From: Mycoplasmatota bacterium
GTDB taxonomy: Bacteria; Bacillota_I; Bacilli_A; Acholeplasmatales; Acholeplasmataceae
Reading direction: 5' to 3'
NCBI GenBank assembly: GCA_018622495.1
Contig: CP076021.1
Coordinates: 930,001 to 994,000 of the forward strand
Length of the DNA stretch: 64,000 bases
The position numbers and the translations under genes are program-made. Under the pieces are notes generated by a model that worked only from the letters and a program-made list of their open reading frames with translations, had not been told where the DNA came from and made no database searches. Positions 8,621-17,015 of this stretch are shown one piece after another. Position 1 is the first letter of the stretch. Each line of letters opens with the position of its first letter.

Positions 8621-8774
8621 ATAATATAATCGCCAGTGAAAAAGGTATTTAGTACATACTAAATAAGTGACGCCTTTGGAGGCATTTTAAATCAATAAGG
8701 GCTAGAAGAAATTCTAGAACTAAGGTGGTACCGCGATATAATCGTCCTTAGATGTTTTTAAGGACGTTTTTTTT
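8621..8774 (+). promoter_or_regulatory. T-box riboswitch, probably tRNA-Asp responsive
   Basis: The invariant T-box sequence GGTGGTACCGCG is at 8724-8735. Before it are a short stem III (CTAGAA/TTCTAG at about 8702-8718) and a compact stem I at 8631-8685 with a kink-turn-like AGTGA/GGA pair and terminal stem ATTTAGT/ACTAAAT. After it is a terminator that competes with the antiterminator. The unpaired AGTGACG on the 3' side of stem I offers GAC as specifier, which would fit aspS downstream. The specifier call rests on my hand folding. Confidence 0.88.
8743..8774 (+). terminator. Regulated terminator of the T-box
   Basis: Stem CGTCCTTA (8743-8750) with TAAGGACG (8759-8766) followed by eight T. 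Its left arm can alternatively pair with CTAAGG at the T-box, giving the antiterminator. Confidence 0.88.
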
Positions 8775-8785
8775 AGGAGATAAAT

Positions 8786-9370
8786 ATGAACATATTAAAA
8801 GATATGCCAACTCAATATTTTGATCATTTCATGTTAAGATCCATAAAAAAAAGTGATGCACTTGATATGTATGCATATGGAAAAATGCATGAAGTAACAA
8901 AAACCTTATCCTGGGGTCCAATGACTAGTGTTCGTGAAGCAAAAAAATCAATTAATGATATATTTCTCACACGACCAAAACAAGGAATACCAGTTGGATA
9001 TGCTATCGTTGACCTAGATAACAATAAAATGATTGGCACCATTGATTTTCACTCTAAAAGCAGTGATAAGGAAGTTGAAATAGGTTATGTGATTCATAAA
9101 GACTATTGGAATCAAGGCATTATGACTAAAGCACTAGCGTGCATCATTGAAGTTGGATTCGAATACTATAAATATGACAAACTCATTGTTAAGCATTTAG
9201 AAAACAATCCTGCAAGTGGCAAAGTGATTGAAAAAAATGGATTTACATACATAAAAACCTTACCTTATACATTTAGAAAAATAAATGGTATATTAGCTTC
9301 AAATATGAAAGTATATGAAATGACAAAGGAGAACTATAATGAAAATAAATCGAGTAAAAGGTACATATGA
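8786..9370 (+). CDS. GNAT-family N-acetyltransferase (RimJ/RimL type)
   Basis: Acetyl-CoA-dependent acetyltransferase; the substrate is not predictable. The protein has 194 residues, starts with an AGGAG site, and carries the GNAT core: EIGYVIHKDYWNQGIMTKAL (motif A region) and the ENNPASGKVIEKNGF block of RimJ/RimL-like N-terminal or small-molecule acetyltransferases. It is the first gene behind the T-box and its 3' end overlaps hisS by 32 bases, so it is co-regulated with aminoacyl-tRNA synthetases. Confidence 0.8.
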   Translation: MNILKDMPTQYFDHFMLRSIKKSDALDMYAYGKMHEVTKTLSWGPMTSVREAKKSINDIFLTRPKQGIPVGYAIVDLDNNKMIGTIDFHSKSSDKEVEIGYVIHKDYWNQGIMTKALACIIEVGFEYYKYDKLIVKHLENNPASGKVIEKNGFTYIKTLPYTFRKINGILASNMKVYEMTKENYNENKSSKRYI

Positions 9371-10616
9371 TGTTTTACCAGAAGAAAGTTCTAAATGGCA
9401 ACAACTAGAACAAGCCATTAGAGACTTAACAAAAGTTTATGATTTTTTAGAAATTAGAACACCAATGATGGAATACTCCGATGTTTTTCATAGAGAAAAT
9501 GATTTATCCGATATGGTAACAAAAGAAACTTATGATTTTTTAGATCGTTCAAATAGAAAATTAACATTAAGACCTGAAGGTACAGCAGGTGTCATTAGAA
9601 GTTATGTTGAACATAAACTTTATGCTGAACAATCACTTAAAAAAGTTTATTATATTGGTCCTAATTTTAGATATGAGAGACCACAAAAAGGTCGTTATCG
9701 TCAATTCTCTCAATTTGGTATTGAAGCCATTGGCTCATCTGATCCAATGATTGATGCTGAAGTGATAATGTTAAGCTACGATTTTATTAATAAATTAGGC
9801 TTAAAAGACGTCAAAGTAAGACTTAACTCATTAGGAGATAAATTATCAAGAGAAGCTTACCAAAGTGCCTTAAAGGCTCATTTTGAGCCTCATAGAAAGA
9901 CATTGTGTAGTGATTGTCAAGTAAGAATTGATAAAAACCCATTAAGAATATTAGATTGCAAAGTAGATGCTAAACATGAAGCAGTACTTCATGCGCCAAC
10001 ACCAATTCAATATTTAAATGAATCATCAAAAGCATATTTTGATCAAGTTATCAAATATTTGGATGCAGCAGATATCTCATATGAGCTAGCACCTAGACTT
10101 GTGAGAGGGCTTGATTACTATAGTCATACAGTTTTTGAAGTAGAAGCTAAAATAGAAGGATTTGGTGCACAAAATGTTTTAGGTGGTGGTGGCCGATATG
10201 AAAACTTAGTTGAAGAATTAGGTGGTCCTCAAACACCAGGTATTGGTGTAGCATTTGGTATGGAAAGATTACTGATGGCCATTGAAATGGAAAATCCAAG
10301 TTGGTTTAACCAACATCATTTAGATGTTTATATTATTCAATTTAATGATGCTTTAAAAAAAGAAGCCGTAAAAATTGCACATGATCTTAGAGCTCAAGGC
10401 ATTAAAACAAATATGAATTATTTAAATAGATCATTTAAGGCACAATTAAAAGAAGCCTTAAGATTTAATGCTAAACATATGATTTTTCTAGGTGAAGATG
10501 AATATAAAAAAGGATATGTTGCAATTAAAAATAGTGAGACTGAAGTACAAGAAAATATTAAAATAGAAGAAATTGTTTCATACTTAAGTAAAACAATATA
10601 TGGAGAAGAATTATGA
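9339..10616 (+). CDS. hisS: Histidyl-tRNA synthetase
   Basis: Class II synthetase that charges tRNA-His. The 425-residue protein begins KINRVKGTYDVLP as usual. Motif 2 lies around RYERPQKGRYRQF, the histidine-binding signature RGLDYYSHTVFE is present, and GIGVAFGMERLL gives motif 3; a C-terminal anticodon-binding domain follows. AAGGAG precedes the ATG at 9339 inside the end of the GNAT gene. The stop overlaps the aspS start as ATGA. Confidence 0.96.
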   Translation: MKINRVKGTYDVLPEESSKWQQLEQAIRDLTKVYDFLEIRTPMMEYSDVFHRENDLSDMVTKETYDFLDRSNRKLTLRPEGTAGVIRSYVEHKLYAEQSLKKVYYIGPNFRYERPQKGRYRQFSQFGIEAIGSSDPMIDAEVIMLSYDFINKLGLKDVKVRLNSLGDKLSREAYQSALKAHFEPHRKTLCSDCQVRIDKNPLRILDCKVDAKHEAVLHAPTPIQYLNESSKAYFDQVIKYLDAADISYELAPRLVRGLDYYSHTVFEVEAKIEGFGAQNVLGGGGRYENLVEELGGPQTPGIGVAFGMERLLMAIEMENPSWFNQHHLDVYIIQFNDALKKEAVKIAHDLRAQGIKTNMNYLNRSFKAQLKEALRFNAKHMIFLGEDEYKKGYVAIKNSETEVQENIKIEEIVSYLSKTIYGEEL

Positions 10617-12328
10617 AATATACACATCATAATAATGAGTTAACATTAAAAGATATAAATCAAAAAGTTATATTAAAAGGATGGGTACAAAAGTCTAGAA
10701 ATTTAGGTGGCCTTATCTTTGTTGATCTAAGAGATAGATTTGGTATCACACAATTAGTGATTAAACCTGAAAATAAACACTATGAAGCCGCTTTAACATT
10801 AAGAAGTGAATTTGTTATTGAAGCAGAAGGTGTTGTTGTTGAACGAGAAAGTAAAAATCATCAAATTAAAACTGGAGAAATCGAAATCGAGGTTTCAAGT
10901 TTAACAATTTTAAGTCGTGCATTGACACCACCTATGAGTGTATTAGATGATAGTGATGCATTAGAAGAAACGAGATTAAAATATCGTTATCTTGATTTAA
11001 GAAGACCAGTGATGCAAAATTATTTAATTAAAAGACATCAAATCGTGCAAGAAATTAGAAATGTTTTAGTGGAAGAAGGCTATTTAGAAATAGAAACACC
11101 TATATTAGGTAAGTCAACACCAGAGGGCGCTAGAGATTATTTAGTACCATCTAGATTATATGAAGGACAATTTTATGCCTTACCACAATCTCCTCAAATA
11201 TATAAACAATTATTTATGGTTGCTGGATTTGAAAAGTATTTTCAAGTTGCTAAATGTTTTAGAGATGAAGATTTAAGAGCTGATCGTCAACCTGAATTTA
11301 CGCAAATTGATATTGAAGCCTCTTTTATTGAACCTATTGATATTCAAGAAGTAACTGAAAAGATATTAAAAAACACATTTAAAAAAGTATTAGATATTGA
11401 TATTAAAACACCATTTAAACGCATGGCATATAAAGATGCTATGGCTTTATATGGTAGTGATAAGCCTGATACTAGATTTGACTTATTAATTGAAGATTTC
11501 AAACCTATGTTTGAAGGTATTGATGTTCCTTTATTCAATGGAAAAGATGAAATTCGTGGTATTAGAGTTCAACAAGCTGCACATTTATCAAGAAAACAAA
11601 TGGATAAATTAGGTGCTTTGGTTAAAAAACATCATGGTGATGCATTAGCGTTTATTAAAAAACAAAATAATGAAGTTAAAGGTAGTATTTTAAAATTCTT
11701 ATCGACAGAAGATATTGATAAATTCAATTTATCTGATGAAGAATTAATTTGTTTTGTACCTGGAAAACTTGATGATGTTCTACAATCTTTAGGCGCACTT
11801 AGACTTGAATTAGGTCAACAATTTAATTTAATTGACCCAAATCGTTATGATTTCTTATGGGTTGTTGATTGGCCATTATTAGAGTATGATGAAGAAGAAC
11901 AAAGATTTTATGCAAAACATCATCCATTTACAGCACCATCTGATTTAGAAGTATTTAAAACAAATCCAAAAGCTGCGATGGCAGATGCATATGATATTGT
12001 ACTAAATGGCTATGAAATTGGTGGTGGATCACTTAGAATACATAATCAAGAAGTACAATCACTAATGTTTGAAACATTAGGATTGAGTGATGAAGATGTT
12101 AAAGAAAGATTTGGATTTTTTGTTGATGCACTTAAATATGGTACGCCACCACATGGCGGGTTAGCATTGGGATTAGATCGTATTGTGATGTTAATGACAC
12201 ATACAAATAATATTAAAGATGTTATTGCATTTCCAAAAACTCAAAGTGCAAAAGATCAAATGATGAAAGCTCCATCGCTTGTCGATGAAGAACAAATGAA
12301 AGAACTCCATATTAAGGTTGGTGATTAA
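10613..12328 (+). CDS. aspS: Aspartyl-tRNA synthetase
   Basis: Class II synthetase. The 571-residue protein has an N-terminal OB-fold anticodon-binding domain, motif 1, motif 2 around FRDEDLRADRQPEF, the bacterial GAD insertion, and motif 3 GLALGLDRIVML. The bacterial-type length with the GAD domain is as expected. It is translationally coupled to hisS and followed without a gap by msrA. The GAC in the T-box leader would make charging of tRNA-Asp the signal for the operon. Confidence 0.96.
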   Translation: MKYTHHNNELTLKDINQKVILKGWVQKSRNLGGLIFVDLRDRFGITQLVIKPENKHYEAALTLRSEFVIEAEGVVVERESKNHQIKTGEIEIEVSSLTILSRALTPPMSVLDDSDALEETRLKYRYLDLRRPVMQNYLIKRHQIVQEIRNVLVEEGYLEIETPILGKSTPEGARDYLVPSRLYEGQFYALPQSPQIYKQLFMVAGFEKYFQVAKCFRDEDLRADRQPEFTQIDIEASFIEPIDIQEVTEKILKNTFKKVLDIDIKTPFKRMAYKDAMALYGSDKPDTRFDLLIEDFKPMFEGIDVPLFNGKDEIRGIRVQQAAHLSRKQMDKLGALVKKHHGDALAFIKKQNNEVKGSILKFLSTEDIDKFNLSDEELICFVPGKLDDVLQSLGALRLELGQQFNLIDPNRYDFLWVVDWPLLEYDEEEQRFYAKHHPFTAPSDLEVFKTNPKAAMADAYDIVLNGYEIGGGSLRIHNQEVQSLMFETLGLSDEDVKERFGFFVDALKYGTPPHGGLALGLDRIVMLMTHTNNIKDVIAFPKTQSAKDQMMKAPSLVDEEQMKELHIKVGD

Positions 12329-12329
12329 T

Positions 12330-12833
12330 TTGAAAAAAGTTATTTTAGCTGGAGGTTGTTTTTGGGGCGTAGAAGCTTATTTTAAACAACTTAAAGGCGT
12401 CGAAGAAACTTCAGTAGGTTATATCGATGGTAATAAACGATATCCTACATATGATGAAGTTTGTATAGGTGTTGCAACACATACGGAAGCTGTTGAAGTT
12501 TTTTATGACGAAACAGTGCTCTCTTTAGAAAAGTTACTTGAACATTTCTTAAGATTTGTTAATCCTTTTACACTTAATAGACAAGGTCATGATATTGGTA
12601 AACAATACCGTAGTGGTATTTATGTATTTAGTGATTTTGATGCAGACGTTGTTAATGCATATTTTAAATCTTATTTTAAAGATGATTATAATCGTGTTCA
12701 AATAAAAGTTAAAATGGCAAAAGATTATGATAAAGCAGAAGCATATCACCAAGATTATTTAGATAAAAATCCAGGTGGATATTGCCATGTTAATTTAAAT
12801 CTAGTCACAAAGGATGAAAAGAAAAATGCGTAA
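12330..12833 (+). CDS. msrA: Peptide methionine sulfoxide reductase MsrA
   Basis: Reduces methionine-S-sulfoxide in proteins. The catalytic GCFWG motif is at residues 9-13 from the chosen TTG start (MKKVILAGG), which follows GGTGAT and the aspS stop; two upstream in-frame starts (TTG 12318, GTG 12321) lie inside aspS. The length is about 167 residues, including the HDIGKQYRSGIY block and the C-terminal QDYLDKNPGGYCHVN. It overlaps the next gene by eight bases. Confidence 0.93.
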   Translation: MKKVILAGGCFWGVEAYFKQLKGVEETSVGYIDGNKRYPTYDEVCIGVATHTEAVEVFYDETVLSLEKLLEHFLRFVNPFTLNRQGHDIGKQYRSGIYVFSDFDADVVNAYFKSYFKDDYNRVQIKVKMAKDYDKAEAYHQDYLDKNPGGYCHVNLNLVTKDEKKNA

Positions 12834-13302
12834 AGATTATATTTCATGGGATGATTATTTTATGGGTGTTGCTAAACTTTCTGCGATGAGAAGTAAAGAT
12901 CCAGAAACACAAGTAGGCGCATGTATTGTCAATGAATCAAAACGCATTATAGGTATTGGATATAATGGTTTTCCAAGTGGATGTGAAGATGATGCATTTC
13001 CATGGGCTAAAAAAGGGGAATTAGTTGACACAAAATATCCTTATGTTGTTCATGCTGAGGCTAATGCAATTTTAAATGCGACTCAATCAATTAAAGGATC
13101 AACGATATATGTGACACTATTCCCATGTAATGAATGCAGTAAATTAATTATTCAAAGTGGTATCAAAGAAATCATATATGAATCAAATAAATATGAATTT
13201 AAGGACACACATAAAGCAGCTCTTAAAATGTTAGATGCAGCTGGTGTTACATATAAAAAAATGCAAACTGGAAAGCTTACATATGATAAAATTTCTTCTT
13301 AA
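12826..13302 (+). CDS. comEB: dCMP deaminase (ComEB-like)
   Basis: Zinc-dependent deamination of dCMP to dUMP for thymidylate synthesis. I prefer ATG 12826 (MRKDYISWDDYFM) because AAAGGA lies 11 bases before it, while the in-frame ATG 12814 directly abuts that site. The protein has about 158 residues. The zinc ligands are visible: HAEANAI with the catalytic Glu, and PCNECSKLI. It overlaps both neighbours, which suggests tight operon structure. Confidence 0.9.
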   Translation: MRKDYISWDDYFMGVAKLSAMRSKDPETQVGACIVNESKRIIGIGYNGFPSGCEDDAFPWAKKGELVDTKYPYVVHAEANAILNATQSIKGSTIYVTLFPCNECSKLIIQSGIKEIIYESNKYEFKDTHKAALKMLDAAGVTYKKMQTGKLTYDKISS

Positions 13303-14269
13303 ACATCTTAAAAAGATAGTGATGCTGTCTTTTGCATATGTTTATGTTTTGATGTTGCTCGTCGTACCAACACAATATGCTGTGGTAACGCCAGGTGGAC
13401 TTACTAATTTAGAAGATTCATTTTCTATAGAAGGATATGAAATGGATGATCATTTTTATTCTATATATGTATATAGTCAAGAACCTATCACAGTTTTTCA
13501 ATATTATTTATTAAAAAATAATGATCAAGTATCCATCACAGAAATAACACAAAGACAAGAAGATACATCAATTTTAGATAGCATCAAACAAGGAAACATT
13601 TCGAAAGTAGTATCTTATAAAACAGCGATTATTAAAGCATATGAGCTCGCTCATATGCAAAATGATGAAATTTATGCGAACTATACCTATGATGGGTTAA
13701 TTATTTATGATTTTCCAAGAAGAATCGATGCATTAAATATTGGAGATAAGATTATCGCAATTAATGGAGAAAATCTTGAAGATGAAGATTTCATATCTTC
13801 AAAAACTCTAGCTTATCAAAGTGATGTTACTTATACGATATTAAAAGAAAGTGGAGATATCATTGAATATCATTATGTTTATGAAACAGAAGATGTTTTG
13901 TTTTGGTTTTTCCCATCTTATGAAATTATAGATGCAAATCCTTCATATGATTATGATCAAGTCAATGTCGTTGGTGGATCAAGTGGGGGCCTTTTACAAA
14001 CACTTAGTATTTATGCAAGTTTAGTAAATATAAACTTATTGGACCTTAAAATTAGCGGAACTGGTACAATTGAAATGACTGGAGACATTGGATTAATTGG
14101 TGGAATTCGTCAAAAAATCATTACTGCAGAACAAGAAAATGTCGATGTTTTTTTCATTCCTATTGACCATTTAGATGATATAAATGGTCTTGAATATTCA
14201 TTTGATTTAGTACCTGTAAATACTATTAATGAGGCGGTTATATGGCTTAATGAAAACGTTATATCATAA
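13283..14269 (+). CDS. YlbL-like membrane-anchored PDZ/Lon-type protease
   Basis: The N-terminal membrane segment (about residues 8-30) is followed by a PDZ-like domain (LNIGDKIIAINGENL) and a C-terminal Lon-type S16 domain. The S16 catalytic pair appears as Ser234 in GSSGG and Lys278 in GGIRQKIITA. B. subtilis YlbL has this architecture. The start at 13283 follows GGAAAG and lies 20 bases inside comEB. The length of 328 residues is typical. The expected role is cleavage of envelope-associated substrates; the target is unknown. Confidence 0.85.
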   Translation: MIKFLLKHLKKIVMLSFAYVYVLMLLVVPTQYAVVTPGGLTNLEDSFSIEGYEMDDHFYSIYVYSQEPITVFQYYLLKNNDQVSITEITQRQEDTSILDSIKQGNISKVVSYKTAIIKAYELAHMQNDEIYANYTYDGLIIYDFPRRIDALNIGDKIIAINGENLEDEDFISSKTLAYQSDVTYTILKESGDIIEYHYVYETEDVLFWFFPSYEIIDANPSYDYDQVNVVGGSSGGLLQTLSIYASLVNINLLDLKISGTGTIEMTGDIGLIGGIRQKIITAEQENVDVFFIPIDHLDDINGLEYSFDLVPVNTINEAVIWLNENVIS

Positions 14270-14636
14270 ATTATTCAATCAATTTTATCGTTACAAAAAG
14301 ATCAATCAAAGAGTGCATGCGATCATTACGACAAAAGATGGTGTAAAGTCTGTATTGTTTTCTCTTTTGATGTCAGTCGTAGTTGCTATAATTCCACTAC
14401 TAATAACAATCAATATGTTTATATATACTAAACATTCGTTATTTTTAGCTATCATTATAGTATTCATAGTTTTAAGCTTTGTATATTTATACTATTGGTT
14501 TTATTTACAACTATTAAAAAGTTATCAACCTAAAGTAGAAGAAATTAATACATCCTATATTTTTTGGTTTGAAACAACTTTAATTAATATATTTTTATTA
14601 ATATTTGCTATTATAGTTTTATCAGTCTTATTTTAA
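14250..14636 (+). CDS. Hypothetical membrane protein
   Basis: Not recognised. About 128 residues with a basic N-terminal stretch and three membrane segments (near residues 35-58, 62-87 and 100-127). The start is uncertain: ATG 14250 has GAGGCGG 12 bases upstream, while ATG 14229 in the same frame overlaps that site. It overlaps the 3' end of the YlbL-like gene and precedes lspA, so it belongs to the same operon. Confidence 0.65.
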   Translation: MKTLYHKLFNQFYRYKKINQRVHAIITTKDGVKSVLFSLLMSVVVAIIPLLITINMFIYTKHSLFLAIIIVFIVLSFVYLYYWFYLQLLKSYQPKVEEINTSYIFWFETTLINIFLLIFAIIVLSVLF

Positions 14637-14668
14637 AGATAGTCTAAAAAAGAAAGGAATTACACTAA

Positions 14669-15223
14669 ATGAAATTTAAACAATTTTTAAAACATAATTA
14701 CACAATAGGTGGCCTGCTCATTTTAGGTTTCATCTTTCTTGATCAAATTACTAAAATCTTCGCATTTAATGCACAAGAAAATCTTGATCCCAATGTGATT
14801 ATCATACCGTCTATATTAGAACTATCTTATACGCCAAATTACGCTGCATCACTAGGTTTACTAGGTGGTAGTGATTATAAAGAACTTATATTTGTCGTTG
14901 TTACTATTTTTGCACTTGGATTATTTGGATACTTTTTTAAAGATGTTGATTTCAAATCAAAAAAACTATATAGTATTTCTATTGTATTTTTTATTGCTGG
15001 TACATTAGGTAACGCCATTGATAGATTATTTAGAGGATTTGTTGTTGATTTATTACATTTTCCGTTTTTTGATTTTCTAAGTCGCGTTGGGCTTAGTAAT
15101 TTTGATAACAATATTGCTGATATTTTATTATTTTTTGCTATATTTATGTTTGCAATTGATATATTTTTCATAGATCCCAAACGTAACAAATTAAAGGAGA
15201 ATACTTCAGATGAAAACATATAA
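14669..15223 (+). CDS. lspA: Signal peptidase II (lipoprotein signal peptidase)
   Basis: Integral membrane aspartic protease that removes signal peptides from prolipoproteins. The 184-residue protein has four membrane segments and both catalytic aspartates: Asp118 in NAIDR and Asp151 in NIADI. Lipoproteins with LxxC lipoboxes are encoded in this window (33021-33971 and livJ), so substrates exist. AAAGGAA lies before the ATG. It overlaps rluD by 14 bases, the lspA-rluD pairing seen in Firmicutes. Confidence 0.95.
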   Translation: MKFKQFLKHNYTIGGLLILGFIFLDQITKIFAFNAQENLDPNVIIIPSILELSYTPNYAASLGLLGGSDYKELIFVVVTIFALGLFGYFFKDVDFKSKKLYSISIVFFIAGTLGNAIDRLFRGFVVDLLHFPFFDFLSRVGLSNFDNNIADILLFFAIFMFAIDIFFIDPKRNKLKENTSDENI

Positions 15224-16124
15224 TATAGATCAAGAAAATGAAAACCAAAGGTTAGATGCATATGTATCTACACATATATATCCAGATCGCTCAAGAAATT
15301 TTTGTCAAAATGAAATTAAAAAGGGTTTTATCAAAGTAAATGATGAAGTTGTAAAAACTGGTTACAAGTTAAAAGAAAAAGATATAGTTACAGTTAAAGA
15401 TTATGAAGTTGAAACTTTAAATTTAGATCCTGTAAACTTAAATTTAGATATTATCTATGAAGATGATGATTTAGCAGTGATTAACAAACCACAAGGCTTA
15501 GTAGTGCATCCTGCATCGAGTTATAAAGAAACAACACTAGTACATGGCTTACTGCATCAAATGACTGATTTAAGTGATATTAATGGTGTTATAAGACCGG
15601 GTATAGTTCATCGCATTGATAAAGATACTAGTGGATTACTCATTATAGCGAAACATGATAAAGCACATCAATTATTAAGTGAAATGCTTAAAAAACACGA
15701 AATTAAAAGAACATATTTAGCAATTGTTTATCACCCATTTAAAGAAACAAAAGCATCGATTAATGCACCTATTGGTAGAAGTACAAGCAATCGTATAAAA
15801 ATGGCTGTCGTTAAAGATGGGAAGCATGCAATAACTCATTTTGAAGTTTTAGGGCAAGATTTAAATTATGCACTTGTTAAATGTGAACTTGAAACTGGAA
15901 GAACACATCAAATACGTGTACATATGGCATATATAAATCACCCAATTGTTGGTGATCCTGTTTATGGACCTAAAAAAGTCTATGGTAAAACTGGACAGTA
16001 TTTACATGCATATAAATTAGCTTTTATGCATCCAATAAAAAAAGAGTATATGACATTTAATGTCGATATACCCTCTGAGTTTAAAACTTTTTTAAACCAA
16101 TTTAAAATAGATTTTGTTTTGTGA
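15210..16124 (+). CDS. rluD: RluD-family pseudouridine synthase
   Basis: Isomerises uridines in RNA, probably 23S rRNA. The 304-residue protein has an N-terminal S4 RNA-binding domain (residues 10-70) and the catalytic block RPGIVHRIDKDTSGLLI with the essential Asp, plus GRTHQIRVHM. RluD and its paralogues share these motifs, so the exact uridine targets are uncertain. Its 3' end overlaps the convergent rnhC by 23 bases. Confidence 0.9.
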   Translation: MKTYNIDQENENQRLDAYVSTHIYPDRSRNFCQNEIKKGFIKVNDEVVKTGYKLKEKDIVTVKDYEVETLNLDPVNLNLDIIYEDDDLAVINKPQGLVVHPASSYKETTLVHGLLHQMTDLSDINGVIRPGIVHRIDKDTSGLLIIAKHDKAHQLLSEMLKKHEIKRTYLAIVYHPFKETKASINAPIGRSTSNRIKMAVVKDGKHAITHFEVLGQDLNYALVKCELETGRTHQIRVHMAYINHPIVGDPVYGPKKVYGKTGQYLHAYKLAFMHPIKKEYMTFNVDIPSEFKTFLNQFKIDFVL

Positions 16125-16959
16125 TATTTTTGAAGTTCATTTTTGCAATGGTAGGCATTTGCTTTAATCCCACTTTATTGTAGATGTTTAGTATTTGCGA
16201 ATCAACTTCTTTACTTGCACCTTTTAATAGTTTAACATCGATTTTTTTACTATATTGATCGAGTTTAACTAAAAATGCATATCTTGAAATAATTGATGCA
16301 GCAGCTACGCTTAAGTGAACTTGTTCAGCTTTTGTGTGAAATTCAATATCACGATATATTTCAGTTTCATCTTTCAAATAATTGAAATATAAGTTTGGTG
16401 CACAAAATTGATCAAGAATTATAGGAACTTGATGTCCAACTTTTTCAAATGTCTTTACAATCGCTTGGTTGTGTAATAAGGCTTTGATTTTGTTTAAATT
16501 GTAGCCTTTAGCTATCAATTTATTATATTTCTGTGGTGATAGAATAATTAAAGAATGCACTAATAGTTTTGCTAATTTAGGGCCAATTTCTATAATTTTT
16601 TTATCACTGATGTTTTTCGAATCACGTACACCTAATTGTTCAAGTAAAGGTATATCAGTTTTCGAAGCAAAAGCAGCACATACGACAATAGGTCCGAAGA
16701 CATCGCCTGTACCTACTTCATCTGAACCAATAGCTTCATAATCTTCACGATTTATAATTTTTTTAATTAATACAATTTCGTGAGTGATTTCTTTGCCTTG
16801 AAGCACAAGTTTACCTGTGTTATAACCAAAAATATTTGTTTCATGATGTTTCGCATGAAATAGTAAATATGGATTGTCAGTTGTGATACAATGGTTTTGG
16901 TAAGTTTTATGTAATTGTTGTAACTCTTCAGTAGTTACAGATAGCGTGTAATGTTTCAT
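16102..16959 (-). CDS. rnhC: Ribonuclease HIII
   Basis: Degrades the RNA strand of RNA-DNA hybrids. The 285-residue protein has the N-terminal TBP-like substrate-binding domain of RNase HIII (residues 1-80) and the active-site block GSDEVGTGDVFGP; later acidic residues are also present. The extra N-terminal domain separates it from RNase HII. AAGGAG lies before ATG 16959. It is divergent from mutS2, next to which rnhC is also found in Bacillus. Confidence 0.94.
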   Translation of the reverse strand: MKHYTLSVTTEELQQLHKTYQNHCITTDNPYLLFHAKHHETNIFGYNTGKLVLQGKEITHEIVLIKKIINREDYEAIGSDEVGTGDVFGPIVVCAAFASKTDIPLLEQLGVRDSKNISDKKIIEIGPKLAKLLVHSLIILSPQKYNKLIAKGYNLNKIKALLHNQAIVKTFEKVGHQVPIILDQFCAPNLYFNYLKDETEIYRDIEFHTKAEQVHLSVAAASIISRYAFLVKLDQYSKKIDVKLLKGASKEVDSQILNIYNKVGLKQMPTIAKMNFKNITKQNLF

Positions 16960-17015
16960 AACTAACTCCTTCTAAGAATTATTATACCATAAATTTACAA
17001 AAAAGGTGGCTAACT

